64,000 nt of DNA from CAVQFD01 sp963724695 (GTDB lineage Bacteria > Acidobacteriota > Vicinamibacteria > Vicinamibacterales > CAVVIG01), in contig CAVRVW010000003.1 in NCBI GenBank assembly GCA_963724695.1, forward strand, positions 930,001 through 994,000. Direction: 5' to 3'. Position numbers and translations under genes: made by a program. Below are positions 10,225 through 23,167 of the stretch, in pieces. Each line of letters starts with the position of its first letter. Position 1 is the stretch's first letter. The notes under the pieces are model-generated. The model did not search any database. It was not told where the DNA came from and saw nothing but the letters and a program-made list of their open reading frames with translations.

Positions 10225-12009
10225 ATGGTTCGCGTATCGACCGATCGCCGGTTGACCCCGGCGCGCGTTGCGGCTGTCGTCCCGGCGGTCCTCGTCGTCG
10301 CTCTGGCGGGGTCCGCGTGCAGCCCGGGGACCCGTGCGGCCAAGCCAGCCGTCGCGCCCGAGCCTCCGCAGGCCGAGTTCGTCGCGCCTCTCGCGCCTCC
10401 CGCCCCTCCCGAGGATCCGGCGCTCACCCTGATTGCCCTCGCGGACCAGCATTTCAGGGCCGGCCAGCACGAGCTTGACCTTGGCCACGTCGAGGGCGCC
10501 CGTGTCGAGTTCGACAGGGCCGTGAGCGTGCTGCTGGAATCGCCATATGGCGGCCGGACCGAGCCGCGCATTCGTGAGTATTTCGACCGGCTCATCGACC
10601 GGATTAGCGCCTACGAGATCAAGGCCCTTGCGGCCGGAGATGGCTTCACCGAGAAGCAGTCCGAGCCGGCGTCGATCGACGAGCTGCTGGCGGTGTCGGC
10701 GACCTTCACCCCGCCGGAGCCCGAGCCTGCCCTCCAGGCGGCGGTCGAGGGTGACCCGGTCGTCCACGATATTCCGATCCCGCTCAATCCGCGCGTGCTC
10801 TCGTTCATCGCGCTCTTCCAGGGACGGCTGCACGACTTCCTCGCGGAAGGGATGCAGCGTGGGACGAAATACCTGCCGATGATTCAGGAGGTGTTCCGCG
10901 CCGAAGGCCTTCCGCTCGACCTGGCCTACATTCCGCTGATCGAGAGTGCGTTCAAGCCCAATGCGCTCTCGCGCGCGAAGGCCAAGGGCGTGTGGCAGTT
11001 CATGTCCTATACGGGCCGTGAGAACGGCCTGCGCCAGGACTGGTATGTCGATGAGCGTTCGGATCCCGAGAAGGCCACGGTGGCCGCGGCAAAGTACCTG
11101 ACCACCCTCGCGAAGATGTTCGACGGCGACTGGCACCTGGCCATGGCGTCGTACAACGGCGGGCCCGGGCGCGTTCAGCGGGCGCTCAAGCGCGGGCGAG
11201 TGGACGATTTCTGGTCGCTGTCCGCGAAGCGCAATCTCCTCCCCCGTGAAACCCGGGACTACGTGCCGATGATCCTCGCGGCCGTCGTCATCGCGCGAAA
11301 CCCGGCGCAGTACGGCTTCGCCGTGTCGCCGGAGTCGCCGCTCGAATACGACACCGTCACGCTGCCACGACCGGTCGACCTGCGCCACATCGCCGAGTGG
11401 ACCGATCAGACGATCGACGACATCCAGGCGCTCAACCCCGAACTGCGCCGCTGGACGACGCCGGTGCGCGATACCGACTACGAGCTTCGTGTTCCCGAGG
11501 GCACCGCGGACCTCGTGCAGGTGCGGCTTGGCCAGGATCCGGGCGCGGATCTGGTCGCGCTCAACTACCACACGGTCAAGCGCGGCGAGACGCTGGCCAC
11601 GATTGCCAGGAAGCTCCGCGTGAACCGGACGGATCTGGCCGAGGCCAACTACCTGAAGACCAGCGCGCGTGTGGCCGTCGGACAGAACCTCATCATCCCG
11701 CAGCAGCCGACCGTGTTGATGGCCGCTCGGAGCGACCGGGCCGTGCCGGCGGTGGACGCGAGGCCGCTCACCGCGGACGCGGTGGTGCCCGCCGTGTTGA
11801 CCGCCGAGACGACGGCAGATGCGAGGCCAGCCAGTGCGCCGGACGATCGCGTGAAGGTCGTCTATCGCGTGAAGCGCGGCGACACGCTGGCATCGATTGC
11901 GCGCGTGTTCAAGACCAGCGTCGCGTCGATTCGCACCTGGAACGGCATTTCGGGCTCGCGGATCAACGCCGGCGAGCGTCTCACCATCTACACGGCACGG
12001 GCGAACTAG
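10225..12009 (+). CDS. mltD: Membrane-bound lytic transglycosylase, MltD type, with two LysM domains
   Basis: Periplasmic peptidoglycan-cleaving enzyme of about 594 residues. The ATG at 10225 gives a compact signal (RVAAVVPAVLVVALAGSAC) that fits a lipoprotein; a GTG at 10180 in the same frame would give a much longer leader. After a Pro-rich linker and helical region comes the SLT domain: YIPLIESAFKPNALSRAKAK with the catalytic Glu of IESAF, GVWQFMSYTGRENGLRQDWY, and MASYNGGPGRVQRALKRG. Two LysM motifs follow, YHTVKRGETLATIARKLRVN and YRVKRGDTLASIARVFKTS, the second running to the C-terminus. The order SLT-LysM-LysM is that of MltD. The gene is intact. A palindromic repeat follows the stop by 10 bases. 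Confidence 0.93.
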   Translation: MVRVSTDRRLTPARVAAVVPAVLVVALAGSACSPGTRAAKPAVAPEPPQAEFVAPLAPPAPPEDPALTLIALADQHFRAGQHELDLGHVEGARVEFDRAVSVLLESPYGGRTEPRIREYFDRLIDRISAYEIKALAAGDGFTEKQSEPASIDELLAVSATFTPPEPEPALQAAVEGDPVVHDIPIPLNPRVLSFIALFQGRLHDFLAEGMQRGTKYLPMIQEVFRAEGLPLDLAYIPLIESAFKPNALSRAKAKGVWQFMSYTGRENGLRQDWYVDERSDPEKATVAAAKYLTTLAKMFDGDWHLAMASYNGGPGRVQRALKRGRVDDFWSLSAKRNLLPRETRDYVPMILAAVVIARNPAQYGFAVSPESPLEYDTVTLPRPVDLRHIAEWTDQTIDDIQALNPELRRWTTPVRDTDYELRVPEGTADLVQVRLGQDPGADLVALNYHTVKRGETLATIARKLRVNRTDLAEANYLKTSARVAVGQNLIIPQQPTVLMAARSDRAVPAVDARPLTADAVVPAVLTAETTADARPASAPDDRVKVVYRVKRGDTLASIARVFKTSVASIRTWNGISGSRINAGERLTIYTARAN

Positions 12010-12019
12010 CCTGCTCCCG

Positions 12020-12045
12020 CCGGGTCCAAAAGGACCCGGCCTACA
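12020..12045 (+). repeat. REP-like palindromic repeat, probable terminator of mltD
   Basis: Perfect hairpin with 8-bp arms CCGGGTCC / GGACCCGG and an AAAA loop, followed by CCTAC. The same unit occurs twice, in opposite orientations, at 23085-23149. No T tract follows, so termination is a guess; membership of a dispersed repeat family is seen directly. Confidence 0.75.
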
Positions 12046-12088
12046 TCCGCCGCCCGCACCTTCATGCCCAGAGATACGGTCCACGGAA

Positions 12089-12232
12089 AGGCGAGACCGA
12101 GAGTCTACGCTCGAGGTCGAGCGACAGCGAAGTCAGGGTGCTGGCGAGCGGGATCATGGTCCCGTCGGTGACAGGCGAGACCGAGAGTCTACGCTCGAGG
12201 TCGAGCGACAGCGAAGTCAGTGTGCTGGCGAG
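12089..12232 (+). repeat. Two direct repeats of 60 bp, 84-bp period
   Basis: Units at 12089-12148 and 12173-12232 differ at one position. Each contains the small inverted repeat CGCTCG-AGGT-CGAGCG. A 12-bp perfect palindrome, GTGGGGCCCCAC, follows at 12238-12249. The repeats lie between mltD and comM and have no convincing ORF; the rest of this 380-base gap is featureless. They could be remnants of a mobile repeat or binding sites upstream of comM. Confidence 0.8.
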
Positions 12233-12389
12233 TGGGGGTGGGGCCCCACGAGCAGTAAGTAAGAAGAAATCGCACCGGGCCAGGATGCCCGCTGCTGCAG
12301 TTTCTGCAACATCCAAGGGCGCCCCGCCGCGTAACTGCTGGCAAGCAGGCCGGGCATAACGTGCAGTCCATCTTGCAGTCGCCGGATGC

Positions 12390-13895
12390 ATGCTCGCGTG
12401 CTTGCGCAGCGCCGCCCTCTTCGGCGTCGAGGCTTGTCCCGTTCAGGTCGAAGTTGACGTGAGCTTCGGGCTGCCGCTGGTCTCGATGGTGGGGCTGCCC
12501 GATGCGAGCGTTCGCGAGAGCCGCGATCGTGTCAGGAGCGCGATCCGCAACTCCGGCTTCGAGTTTCCACCGCATCGCGTCACGGTCAACCTGTCGCCGG
12601 CCGACGTGCGGAAGGCAGGGTCGGCGTTCGACCTGCCGATCGCGCTGGGGATTCTGGCGGCGCAGGGGGTGGTCGAGCGTCGCGACATTCAGGACGTGGT
12701 CGTGCTCGGAGAGCTCTCGCTCGACGGCGCCGTGCAGCCGGCGCGCGGTGTGCTGCCGATCGCGGCCGCGGCACGGCGGCATGGGGCGACGACGCTCCTG
12801 CTGCCGCTGGCCAACGCGGGGGAGGCTGGCGTGGTCTCCGGCCTCGCGCTCCTGCCGGTGTCGTCGCTCGCCGAGGCCGTGAGCGCGCTGAACGATCCCG
12901 TGCACTTCTCCGTCCGTCCAGGTCCTCCCCAGCCTGCGGCGCCACGACCGGACCCGGCGGACCTCGCGGACGTCCGAGGGCAGCTCCTGGCCCGGCGAGC
13001 GCTCGAGGTTGCCAGCGCGGGCGGCCACAACCTGCTGTTGGTGGGGCCTCCCGGTGCGGGCAAGACCATGATGGCGCGGCGGCTTCCCGGCGTTCTGCCG
13101 CCGTTGACCCTTGACGAAGCGCTCGAGGTGACCGCCGTGCATTCGGTCGCCGGCCTGCTTCCGCCGGGTGCGGGGCTCGTCGCCGATCGGCCGTTTCGCG
13201 CGCCACACCACACCGTCTCCAACGCGGCGCTCGTTGGAGGCGGCGCTCACCCGAGGCCCGGAGAAGTGAGCCTCGCGCATCACGGAGTGTTGTTCCTCGA
13301 CGAGATGCCCGAGTTCAGCCGTCACGTGCTCGAGGTGCTGCGCCAGCCGCTCGAGGAAGGGCGCGTGACGATCGCCCGCGCGGCGCGCGCGGTCGTGTTT
13401 CCCGCCCGGTTCGTGCTCGTCGGCGCGATGAATCCGTGCCCGTGCGGCTTTGCGGGGGATCCGCGGCGCGAGTGCCGCTGCACGCCGCCCGACATCGACC
13501 GCTATGCCGCGCGCCTCTCGGGACCCCTGCGCGATCGCTTCGATCTGACGGTCGAAGTGCCGGCGATTCCCCCGGATGTCATCGGGACGGCCGACCGGGG
13601 CGAAGGCTCGGCGTCAATCCGGGACCGCGTCGTTGCGGCGCGGGCGCGCCAGCGGGTGCGGTACTCGGCGGACGGCGTTCGCGCCAACGCGGAGCTCCGT
13701 CCGTCCTTGATGGACCGCGACTGCCGGCTCGACCGGGACGGAGCGCGACTCCTGAATGCGGCCGTGAACCGCCTGGCCTTGACCGCCCGCGGCTACGATC
13801 GGGTCCGAAAGGTCGCAAGAACCATTGCGGACCTGGCGGGCTCCGAATCGATTTCAGCCGACCACGTGGCGGAGGCGCTGCAGTTCAGGATGTGA
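12390..13895 (+). CDS. comM: ComM/YifB-type Mg-chelatase-like AAA+ ATPase
   Basis: Protein of 501 residues, the normal family length. The N-terminal Lon-like domain begins MLACLRSAALFGVEACPVQV and contains FGLPLVSMVGLPDASVRESR and VTVNLSPADVRKAGSAFDLP. The AAA+ module has Walker A GPPGAGKTMMARRLPG, APHHTVSNAALVGGG, and Walker B GVLFLDEMPEF, then a C-terminal Mg_chelatase_C domain with the zinc-like cysteine cluster NPCPCGFAGDPRRECRC. ComM is a hexameric helicase promoting branch migration during natural transformation in Vibrio and relatives. A ComEA-like gene lies at 36.5 kb, so DNA uptake is conceivable, but both families also occur in non-competent bacteria. Confidence 0.94.
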   Translation: MLACLRSAALFGVEACPVQVEVDVSFGLPLVSMVGLPDASVRESRDRVRSAIRNSGFEFPPHRVTVNLSPADVRKAGSAFDLPIALGILAAQGVVERRDIQDVVVLGELSLDGAVQPARGVLPIAAAARRHGATTLLLPLANAGEAGVVSGLALLPVSSLAEAVSALNDPVHFSVRPGPPQPAAPRPDPADLADVRGQLLARRALEVASAGGHNLLLVGPPGAGKTMMARRLPGVLPPLTLDEALEVTAVHSVAGLLPPGAGLVADRPFRAPHHTVSNAALVGGGAHPRPGEVSLAHHGVLFLDEMPEFSRHVLEVLRQPLEEGRVTIARAARAVVFPARFVLVGAMNPCPCGFAGDPRRECRCTPPDIDRYAARLSGPLRDRFDLTVEVPAIPPDVIGTADRGEGSASIRDRVVAARARQRVRYSADGVRANAELRPSLMDRDCRLDRDGARLLNAAVNRLALTARGYDRVRKVARTIADLAGSESISADHVAEALQFRM

Positions 13896-13904
13896 GGTCT
13901 GTCC

Positions 13905-15206
13905 TTACTTCGCGATCCTGATCCCCCCGGGGTCGTTCGTCCGCAGCGGGTTCGTGAACGCCAGACCGGCGTTGCTCAAGTCGCCGAAGACGTTATCGCC
14001 CGCGGGCTTCGTACCCTTGCGAACCCAGGCGACGAGATCGTCGAACGCCCGGATCTGCTCCTGCAGGCTGAAGCCGCAGTGTCCGGGAATCCGCATAAGG
14101 CGCTGCACGAGCAGATCCTGCTTGCCCGCGGCCGTGACGGCCCGGCTGAGGGTCTGCTGCAGGAACACGGGCACGAAGAGATCCCCGGTGCCGTGCATCG
14201 TGAGCACCGGACGCTCGAGACGGCCGTCGAACGGCACCAGTTCGTCGAACGGTCCCATGTCGGTACGCACCTTGGGGTCGGCCGCCTTGCGCCGGACAGC
14301 GGCGTTCAGCCGATCGCTCGAGAGACCCAGCGCCTCGTCCACCTTGTAGCGGACGTGCGTGTTGGTGACGGCGAGATTGGACGGCGTGGTGCTGCCGGCG
14401 AGCGCACCGCCGCTGATGTTGGCGAGAAAGCGCGACGCGAGGCCCTCGACCGCGAACGGCCTCGGGCCGCCGCTGATTTCGATCTGCACGCTCGCCAGCT
14501 GCCGTCCCTTCTCGGTAAGAGAGGGCGGTTTCCCAAGCATTCCCGCCATCTTCTCGAGGTCCTGCTGGACCGTGGACGTCTGGGCGAACTGTACGCCTGT
14601 CACGACCTCCGCGGCTGCGCCGACGGCGGTGAAAAAGTCGAAGAGCTCCGGTCCTGCCGGGCACATCGCGAGGCCGCCCGCGAACGCCGTCGGGAACTCG
14701 TGCATCCCGAGCAGCGTGACGTGGCCTCCCATTGACGTGCCGGTCAGGTACACGCGTTCGGGCGCACGCCCTCCGTTGAAGGTCGTGAACATGCCGGTCA
14801 GCGCCATCGTGTCCTGAAGTCCCATCCCCGGCACATAGCCGTTGCACCGGTAGCTCGACGCGCCCCAGGCAAAGCCGTTCTGAATCAGATGCTCGCGGAT
14901 GGCCGGGTTGCCGACGCGCAGCCTGGAGCCCTCGGGACCGGCGTTGGAGACGAAGCCGTGGGAGCTGAGCATGAGCTCGCCGTTCCATTTGTCCGGAATC
15001 TCGATGCGGTACACCCCGCCGTCGTACTGACCGAAGTAGGCCTTGGCCCCCGGCAGCGCCTCGAACGCCGGGTCCGGGAAGACCCAGGTCTGTGCCGGGC
15101 ACGCCACGGGCGTAATTCCGGGTCGGCCAACCGTGCCGGCTGGCGTGGTCATCAGCGCGGCCAGCGCCGCCGTGAGTATGGGCAACACCACGTAGTGGGC
15201 TCGCAC
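13905..15206 (-). CDS. Secreted alpha/beta-hydrolase (esterase-like)
   Basis: About 433 residues. The GTG start at 15206 is chosen because AGGAGGT lies six bases upstream; the open frame extends further but without a ribosome site. A Sec signal (ILTAALAALMTTPAGTVG) precedes an alpha/beta-hydrolase body with the nucleophile elbow GTSMGGHVTLLG and a late LTMHGTGDLFVPVFLQQ (acid region) and RIPGHCGFSLQEQ (probable catalytic His). The substrate is unknown; feruloyl-esterase or depolymerase-like roles are possible for secreted members. It converges on comM, with only nine bases between the stops. Confidence 0.8.
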   Translation of the reverse strand: MRAHYVVLPILTAALAALMTTPAGTVGRPGITPVACPAQTWVFPDPAFEALPGAKAYFGQYDGGVYRIEIPDKWNGELMLSSHGFVSNAGPEGSRLRVGNPAIREHLIQNGFAWGASSYRCNGYVPGMGLQDTMALTGMFTTFNGGRAPERVYLTGTSMGGHVTLLGMHEFPTAFAGGLAMCPAGPELFDFFTAVGAAAEVVTGVQFAQTSTVQQDLEKMAGMLGKPPSLTEKGRQLASVQIEISGGPRPFAVEGLASRFLANISGGALAGSTTPSNLAVTNTHVRYKVDEALGLSSDRLNAAVRRKAADPKVRTDMGPFDELVPFDGRLERPVLTMHGTGDLFVPVFLQQTLSRAVTAAGKQDLLVQRLMRIPGHCGFSLQEQIRAFDDLVAWVRKGTKPAGDNVFGDLSNAGLAFTNPLRTNDPGGIRIAK

Positions 15207-15453
15207 GGGCACCTCCTGGGACGGCCGCAGGCTACGCGCCACCTCTACCCTTGTCAATCGGGCCCCGTTGGCGGGTGCCTGGCTTTCGCCAGATGTTCGC
15301 TCAAGACTTCGCGCTTCCGTGTCGAAAACCCCGTGTGATACATTGCCGTAGCTTCCTGACGCGGCCCGGCCTCGTCCCAGACAACTCACTCCGTGGGCTT
15401 TGCGTGCTCGCCGGTCCGAGCACAGCTGGCGCACGCTCGCGCTAAACAGGGGT

Positions 15454-16372
15454 ATGTTCGCAAGACGTTACACGGTTCTCATCGCCGATCGCACCACCGG
15501 CGTCGTCCGCCGGATGACGATCAGTGTGCGTCTCGCCGCCGGCCTCGTCGTCGGCGTGCTCTCGATGCCCGTGCTGATCGGCCTGGGCGCGAGGTGGAGC
15601 GCATTTGCGGAGATCGATCGGCTCCGCACCACCAAGAACGCGCTTGAAGCCGAGAACGGCAACTATCGGGCGACGACCGGCGAGCTGACCACGCAGATTC
15701 AGTCCCTCGAGAACGTCATCGAGGACCTCGGCCAGCGCGCCGCGCTCGATCCCGCCGAGGCCCGAGCCATCCAACGGCTGCCGGCGATCACAAAGGCGCG
15801 TGCCGCGGGCGGCGTCAGCCAGCCGCAGGCCTCCGTCTCGAGCGTGCTGTCCTCCTCGCTCATCTCTCCGGAAGACACCTTCGGCGTGCTCCGCACGCTC
15901 CTGCAGGGACTCGAGAGCCGGTTGCTCTACGTCCGTCGCGACGTCGAACGACAGGAAGCGCTCGCGGCGGCGACGCCCTCGATCTGGCCGACCTTCGGGT
16001 GGCTGACGGGCACCTTCGGCGGCCGCGCGGATCCGTTCACGGGCGAACGCGGGTTCCATCAGGGCCTCGATATCGCCACCGACAAGGGCCAGCAGGTCTA
16101 CGCGACGGCGGACGGCACGGTCGATCTCCGCCGGTCGATCGGGCGACTACGGCAATCTGGTCGAGCTCCAGCACGACTTCGGGTTGTCGACCCGTTACGG
16201 GCACCTCAGCAAGTTCGCGGTGTCGCCGGGCACTGTCGTCAAGCGCGGGGATGTGATCGGCGTCGTCGGGTCGACCGGGCGCTCGACCGGGACGCACCTG
16301 CACTACGAGATTCTGGCGAACGGCAAGCTGATCAACCCGCTCCAGCTCCTGACCAGGCCCACGCAGCGTTAG
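15454..16372 (+). CDS. M23 family metallopeptidase, single frameshift
   Basis: Membrane-anchored peptidoglycan endopeptidase. It starts MFARRYTVLIADRTTGVVRR, with a transmembrane segment at about 27-47, a coiled coil (residues about 60-95), and a C-terminal M23 domain: FGGRADPFTGERGFHQGLDI with the first zinc His and Asp, then after one inserted base near 16145 the frame continues DYGNLVELQHDFGLSTRYGH, then GSTGRSTGTHLHYEI with the HLH zinc/catalytic motif. The total of about 305 residues is typical of the Acidobacteriota versions that resemble MepM/NlpD-type enzymes. Downstream lies the secA promoter. Confidence 0.88.
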
Positions 16373-16420
16373 GCCGGCGTTCGCGCTCGGCGACGCTCAC
16401 CTGCGCGACCCGTCCGAGCA

Positions 16421-16449
16421 TTGCCTGGCTTCCTGAGCTCCGCTACAAT
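16421..16449 (+). promoter_or_regulatory. Predicted sigma-70-type promoter of secA
   Basis: TTGCCT at 16421-16426 and TACAAT at 16444-16449 are separated by exactly 17 bases and end 33 bases before the secA start. The -10 matches 5 of 6 and the -35 matches 4 of 6 consensus positions. Confidence 0.55.
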
Positions 16450-16482
16450 CATCGGATACCCGGCGTGACAGTCCCGCTCTAG

Positions 16483-19458
<2,976 letters not shown>

Positions 19459-19459
19459 C

Positions 19460-21028
19460 ATGGACACCAAGTCTCCCGACGACACCAAAGAGGCGTGGTC
19501 CAGGATCGGCTCGATCACGAACCTCTCCTCCGGCGGCGAGCAGCTGCAGACCGCGCTCACGTTCGACGACATCCTGCTGGTCCCGCAGCACTCCACCGTG
19601 CTGCCCTACCAGGTGGACGTCAGCACTCAGCTGACGAAGCGGATCCGGTTGAACGTGCCCCTCCTGAGCGCCGCCATGGACACGGTGACCGAGTCGAGGC
19701 TGGCGATCGCGATGGCACAGCACGGTGGCCTCGGCGTCATTCACAAGAATCTGTCGATCGAGGAGCAGGCGTCGGAAGTCGATCGCGTGAAGCGCTCCGA
19801 GAGCGGGATGATTGTCGATCCGATTACCCTCTCCCCCGCTCACCGGATCTTCGAGGCGCTCGAGCTGATGAGGAAGTACCGGATCTCGGGCGTGCCGATC
19901 ACGGAGGACGGAAGCAAGGAAGGCCGCCTTGTCGGCATCCTGACGAATCGTGACCTGCGGTTCGAGAGCAACCTCAACCGCCCGATCGCCGACATCATGA
20001 CCCGCGAGCCGCTGTACACGGTACCCGTCGGCACGACGCTCGACGGCGCACGGGAGATTCTGCACCAGCACAAGGTCGAGAAGCTCCTGGTGGTCGACCG
20101 CGACTACCGCTTGAAGGGGCTGATCACCGTCAAGGACATTCAGAAGGCCGTCAAGTACCCGAACGCATCGAAGGACGCTCTCGGCCGCCTGCGCTGCGGC
20201 GCCGCGATTGGCGTGGCCAGGGACACGATGGAGCGCGCCGAGGCGCTCGTGGCTGCCGGTGTGGACGTCCTGGTGCTCGACACGGCACATGGGCACTCGC
20301 AGGGTGTGCTGGACATCGTGGGCCAGGTCCGGAAGCGTTTCGCTGACGTCGATTTCGTGGCCGGCAACGTCGCCACAGCCGAGGGCACGCTCGCGCTCAT
20401 CGACAAAGGGGTCGACGCGGTCAAGGTCGGAATCGGCGCCGGCTCGATCTGCACGACCCGGGTGGTCGCTGGCATCGGCGTCCCGATGATTACTGCGATC
20501 ATGGAGTGTGCGGCGGCGGCCGCGCCACACGATGTGCCGGTCATCGCCGATGGGGGCATCCGTTTCTCTGGGGACATCACCAAGGCGCTCGCGGTTGGCG
20601 CGAGCACCACGATGATTGGCAATCTCTTCGCCGGCACCGACGAAAGCCCGGGGGAGCTGATTCTGTACCAGGGCCGCAGCTTCAAGGAGTATCGCGGCAT
20701 GGGCTCGATTGGCGCCATGCGCCGCGGCAGCCGCGATCGATATTTCCAGGACGAGTTCGATCTCGATGCCACGGCGGCGACCGGCGGCACGGAAAAGCTG
20801 GTGCCGGAGGGCATCGAAGGCCGCGTGGCCCACAAGGGCACGGTCGCGGCCATGATTCACCAGCTGGTGGGGGGGCTGCGCGCAGGGATGGGCTACTGTG
20901 GCTGCGCCAACCTCCCCGAACTGCAGCGCGATCGCAGGCTCATCCGGATCACGCCGGCCGGGTTCCGCGAAAGCCACGTCCACGACGTGGCCATCACCAA
21001 GGAAGCACCCAACTACCGCTCCGAATGA
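19460..21028 (+). CDS. guaB: Inosine-5'-monophosphate dehydrogenase
   Basis: Catalyses IMP + NAD+ to XMP, the committed step of guanine nucleotide synthesis. From ATG 19460 it is 522 residues; upstream in-frame ATGs inside secA are less likely. Features: TFDDILLVPQHSTVLP and SAAMDTVTESRLAIAMAQHG at the N-terminus, a CBS pair at about 115-235, GVDVLVLDTAHGHSQGV, the catalytic loop IGAGSICTTRVVAGIG with the active Cys, VIADGGIRFSGDITKALAVG, and the flap around YRGMGSIGAMRRGSRDRYFQ. The stop overlaps the next start as ATGA. Confidence 0.97.
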   Translation: MDTKSPDDTKEAWSRIGSITNLSSGGEQLQTALTFDDILLVPQHSTVLPYQVDVSTQLTKRIRLNVPLLSAAMDTVTESRLAIAMAQHGGLGVIHKNLSIEEQASEVDRVKRSESGMIVDPITLSPAHRIFEALELMRKYRISGVPITEDGSKEGRLVGILTNRDLRFESNLNRPIADIMTREPLYTVPVGTTLDGAREILHQHKVEKLLVVDRDYRLKGLITVKDIQKAVKYPNASKDALGRLRCGAAIGVARDTMERAEALVAAGVDVLVLDTAHGHSQGVLDIVGQVRKRFADVDFVAGNVATAEGTLALIDKGVDAVKVGIGAGSICTTRVVAGIGVPMITAIMECAAAAAPHDVPVIADGGIRFSGDITKALAVGASTTMIGNLFAGTDESPGELILYQGRSFKEYRGMGSIGAMRRGSRDRYFQDEFDLDATAATGGTEKLVPEGIEGRVAHKGTVAAMIHQLVGGLRAGMGYCGCANLPELQRDRRLIRITPAGFRESHVHDVAITKEAPNYRSE

Positions 21029-23056
21029 ACAAGGCCGCGCACGTCTGGCTCGCCCGAGCCGCGCTCTGTGCGCTGACCGTTCTGCCCTACAGCCGCACCT
21101 TCGAAGCCGGGTTTGTCTTCGACAGCCGGGCCATCGTCCTCGAGGACTCCAGGATCCGTGAGGTCAGCGCCCGGAGCCTGCGCGCGATCGCCGGACAGTC
21201 GTACTGGGGCTCCACGCTCGAGAGCCCGCTGTACCGGCCGGCGGCAACGGTCTCGTTTCTCATCAACTACGCGGTGCTCGGGAACCAGGACCGGCCCGCG
21301 GGCTATCACGCGGTCAATCTGCTGCTGCACCTCTCGAACGTGCTGCTGGTCTTCGCCATCGGGCGCCGGCTTGCCGGGGCGGTGCTGGCCGGCGGCGACC
21401 GTCGCCGGGCTGTGGGCCGTCCATCCCCTGTTGACCGAGGCCGTCACCAACATCGTCGGACGTGCGGATCTCCTGTCTGGCGTTGGCGTGCTCGGCGGGT
21501 TCTACGCGTATCTGATGAGCGACGGGTCGTCGCGCCGCTCGGGCTGGCTGGCGCTGTCGGTGGCGGCGGCAACGCTGGCGATATTCTCCAAGGAAAGCGG
21601 TGTCGCCTTCCTGGCCATCGTTATCGCCTACGACCTCCTGCTGCGGCGGCCGGCGGTTCCGATGCGCCGGCTGCTGCCCGTCTGGCTCCTTCTGGCGTGT
21701 CCGCTCGCCCTGTTCCTTTTCCTGCGCACGACGATTCCGACGCACGGGGCGAGCGAGTTCGTCTTCGTCGACAACCCGATTTCAGGCGCGGGCGTCGGGG
21801 CGGGCCTGCTCACGGCCCTGAGCGTCGGCGGGCGCTACCTCTGGCTCGTGGCCTGGCCGCGCGCACTGTCGCCGGACTACTCGTTTGCGCAGATTCCGAT
21901 CTTTACCGGCCGGCCGGAGGAGTGGGCCGCGCTGGCCACGCTTGGTGTCGCGGTGATCCTCGCGCTGTTCGTGGCGCGCTCCGACCGGCTGGTGCGTTTT
22001 CTTGCGGCGGCCACAGCCATTGCGTTTCTGCCGGTGTCGAACCTGCTCTTTTCAACCGGGACGATCATGGCCGAGCGGCTGATGTACCTGCCGGCGCTCG
22101 GCGTCATCGGCTGTGCCGCCGCGATCGCGAAAACCTGGTCGGGTAAGGTTTCTCGCAGTAGCGCAGGCGCGCGAAAACCTTACCCGACCATGATGACAAT
22201 GATGACAGCGGCCCTTGTCCTTCTCTTGGCCGGATTCCTTGCCTACGGGACCTGGACGCGGAATCCGGCATGGCAAACCGAGCTGGCCCTCTGGACGTCA
22301 GCGGTCCAGACCGTCCCGAACAGCTTCAAGGCCCATTCGTCTTTTGCTGAGGCGCTCTACCAGGCCGATCCGGACCGACTGCGCCTGGCAGAGGCAACAG
22401 CCGCAATCGATCGAAGCATTGCGATTCTCGACACGCTTCCCGACAATCGCCGAGCGATCCGCGTGTATCGTCAGGCCGCCTGCGTACCACTTCGAACACG
22501 CGGACGCTCTCCGTCAGCGCGGCGCGGCCGCCGATGCTGCGGCGTCCTATCGACGTACGGCTGCCCTTCTGGAGCGATATCTTCGACCTTCTCGGCAAGC
22601 CGCCGGCGTACGCCGTTGAGCGAGCTGATGGAGAACGCATGTTGTCCGCGGCTCTGCTCCAACTCGACGATGGCGCCGGCGCCGTCGACGCGTCGCGGCT
22701 CGCCCTCGAACGCGAGCCGTTCAATGCGGCAAACTACCGCGTGCGCTGCCGCAGCCCTCATTCAGGCCCGTCGGTTCGACGAGGCCGCCGTGGCCCTCAC
22801 GGTGGGCGTGATGGTGACCGGCAATTCAGAGCTGCGCGCCGCGTCGCTGGATCTGTACCGTGGCGGGCTGGACACCCAGGGCTGCGCCGTGTCGCTCAAG
22901 GCCGGAGCGCCGGTCCTGAATCCGGAGTGCCCGATCGTCCGGCGGCACATCTGCGCGGCGGGTGTCGAAGCGATCAGGATTCAGCGGGCGGCAGGCCGTC
23001 CCGCGCTGGCCGAGGCGATTCAACAGTCAGTGATGGTCGACCTGGGCTGCCGCTAG
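21025..23056 (+). CDS. TMTC-like polytopic membrane protein with TPR tail, frameshifted
   Basis: Resembles the TMTC/DUF1736 family of membrane O-mannosyltransferase-like proteins: YRPAATVSFLINYAVLGNQ, GYHAVNLLLHLSNVLLVFAI, LLTEAVTNIVGRADLLSGVG and LAIFSKESGVAFLAIVIAYD are the classic loop and helix signatures, followed by about ten membrane spans and a C-terminal TPR region (AALLQLDDGAGAVDASRLAL, ALIQARRFDEAAVALT). Frame changes near 21390, 22490, 22600 and 22740 each correspond to one inserted base, giving a normal protein of about 675 residues. The ATGA overlap with guaB suggests co-expression with secA-guaB. Acceptor proteins in bacteria are not established. Confidence 0.8.
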
Positions 23057-23079
23057 AGCGGTTCGCAAAACGGTGTAGC
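23054..23079 (+). repeat. Short dispersed repeat starting at a stop codon (copy 1)
   Basis: TAGAGCGG then 8-10 variable bases then GGTGTAGC. The TAG is the stop codon of the TMTC-like gene. A second copy at 32419-32443 has the same relation to the stop of the acyl-CoA ligase. Confidence 0.6.
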
Positions 23080-23084
23080 GGTAC

Positions 23085-23149
23085 GTAGGCCGGGTCCTTT
23101 CGGACCCGGCTCGCGGTTGTGGCAGGCGGTCCAAAAGGACCCGCCCTAC
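23085..23149. repeat. Pair of REP-like palindromes in opposite orientation
   Basis: Copy one (23085-23110) is the reverse complement of the mltD-distal unit, with GGGTCC / GGACCC arms; copy two (23125-23149) is in forward orientation, with GGCGGTCC and an AAAA loop before GGACCCGCC, then CTAC. Together they form a head-to-head couple between the convergent TMTC-like gene and tsaE, a BIME-like arrangement that could end transcription from both sides. Confidence 0.75.
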
Positions 23150-23167
23150 GCGACCGGCGCTCCCCGA

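Noticed and set aside
9562..12084. An 840-codon open frame antisense to mltD
   Set aside because: Same shadow effect; composition is low-complexity and it overlaps a well-supported gene.
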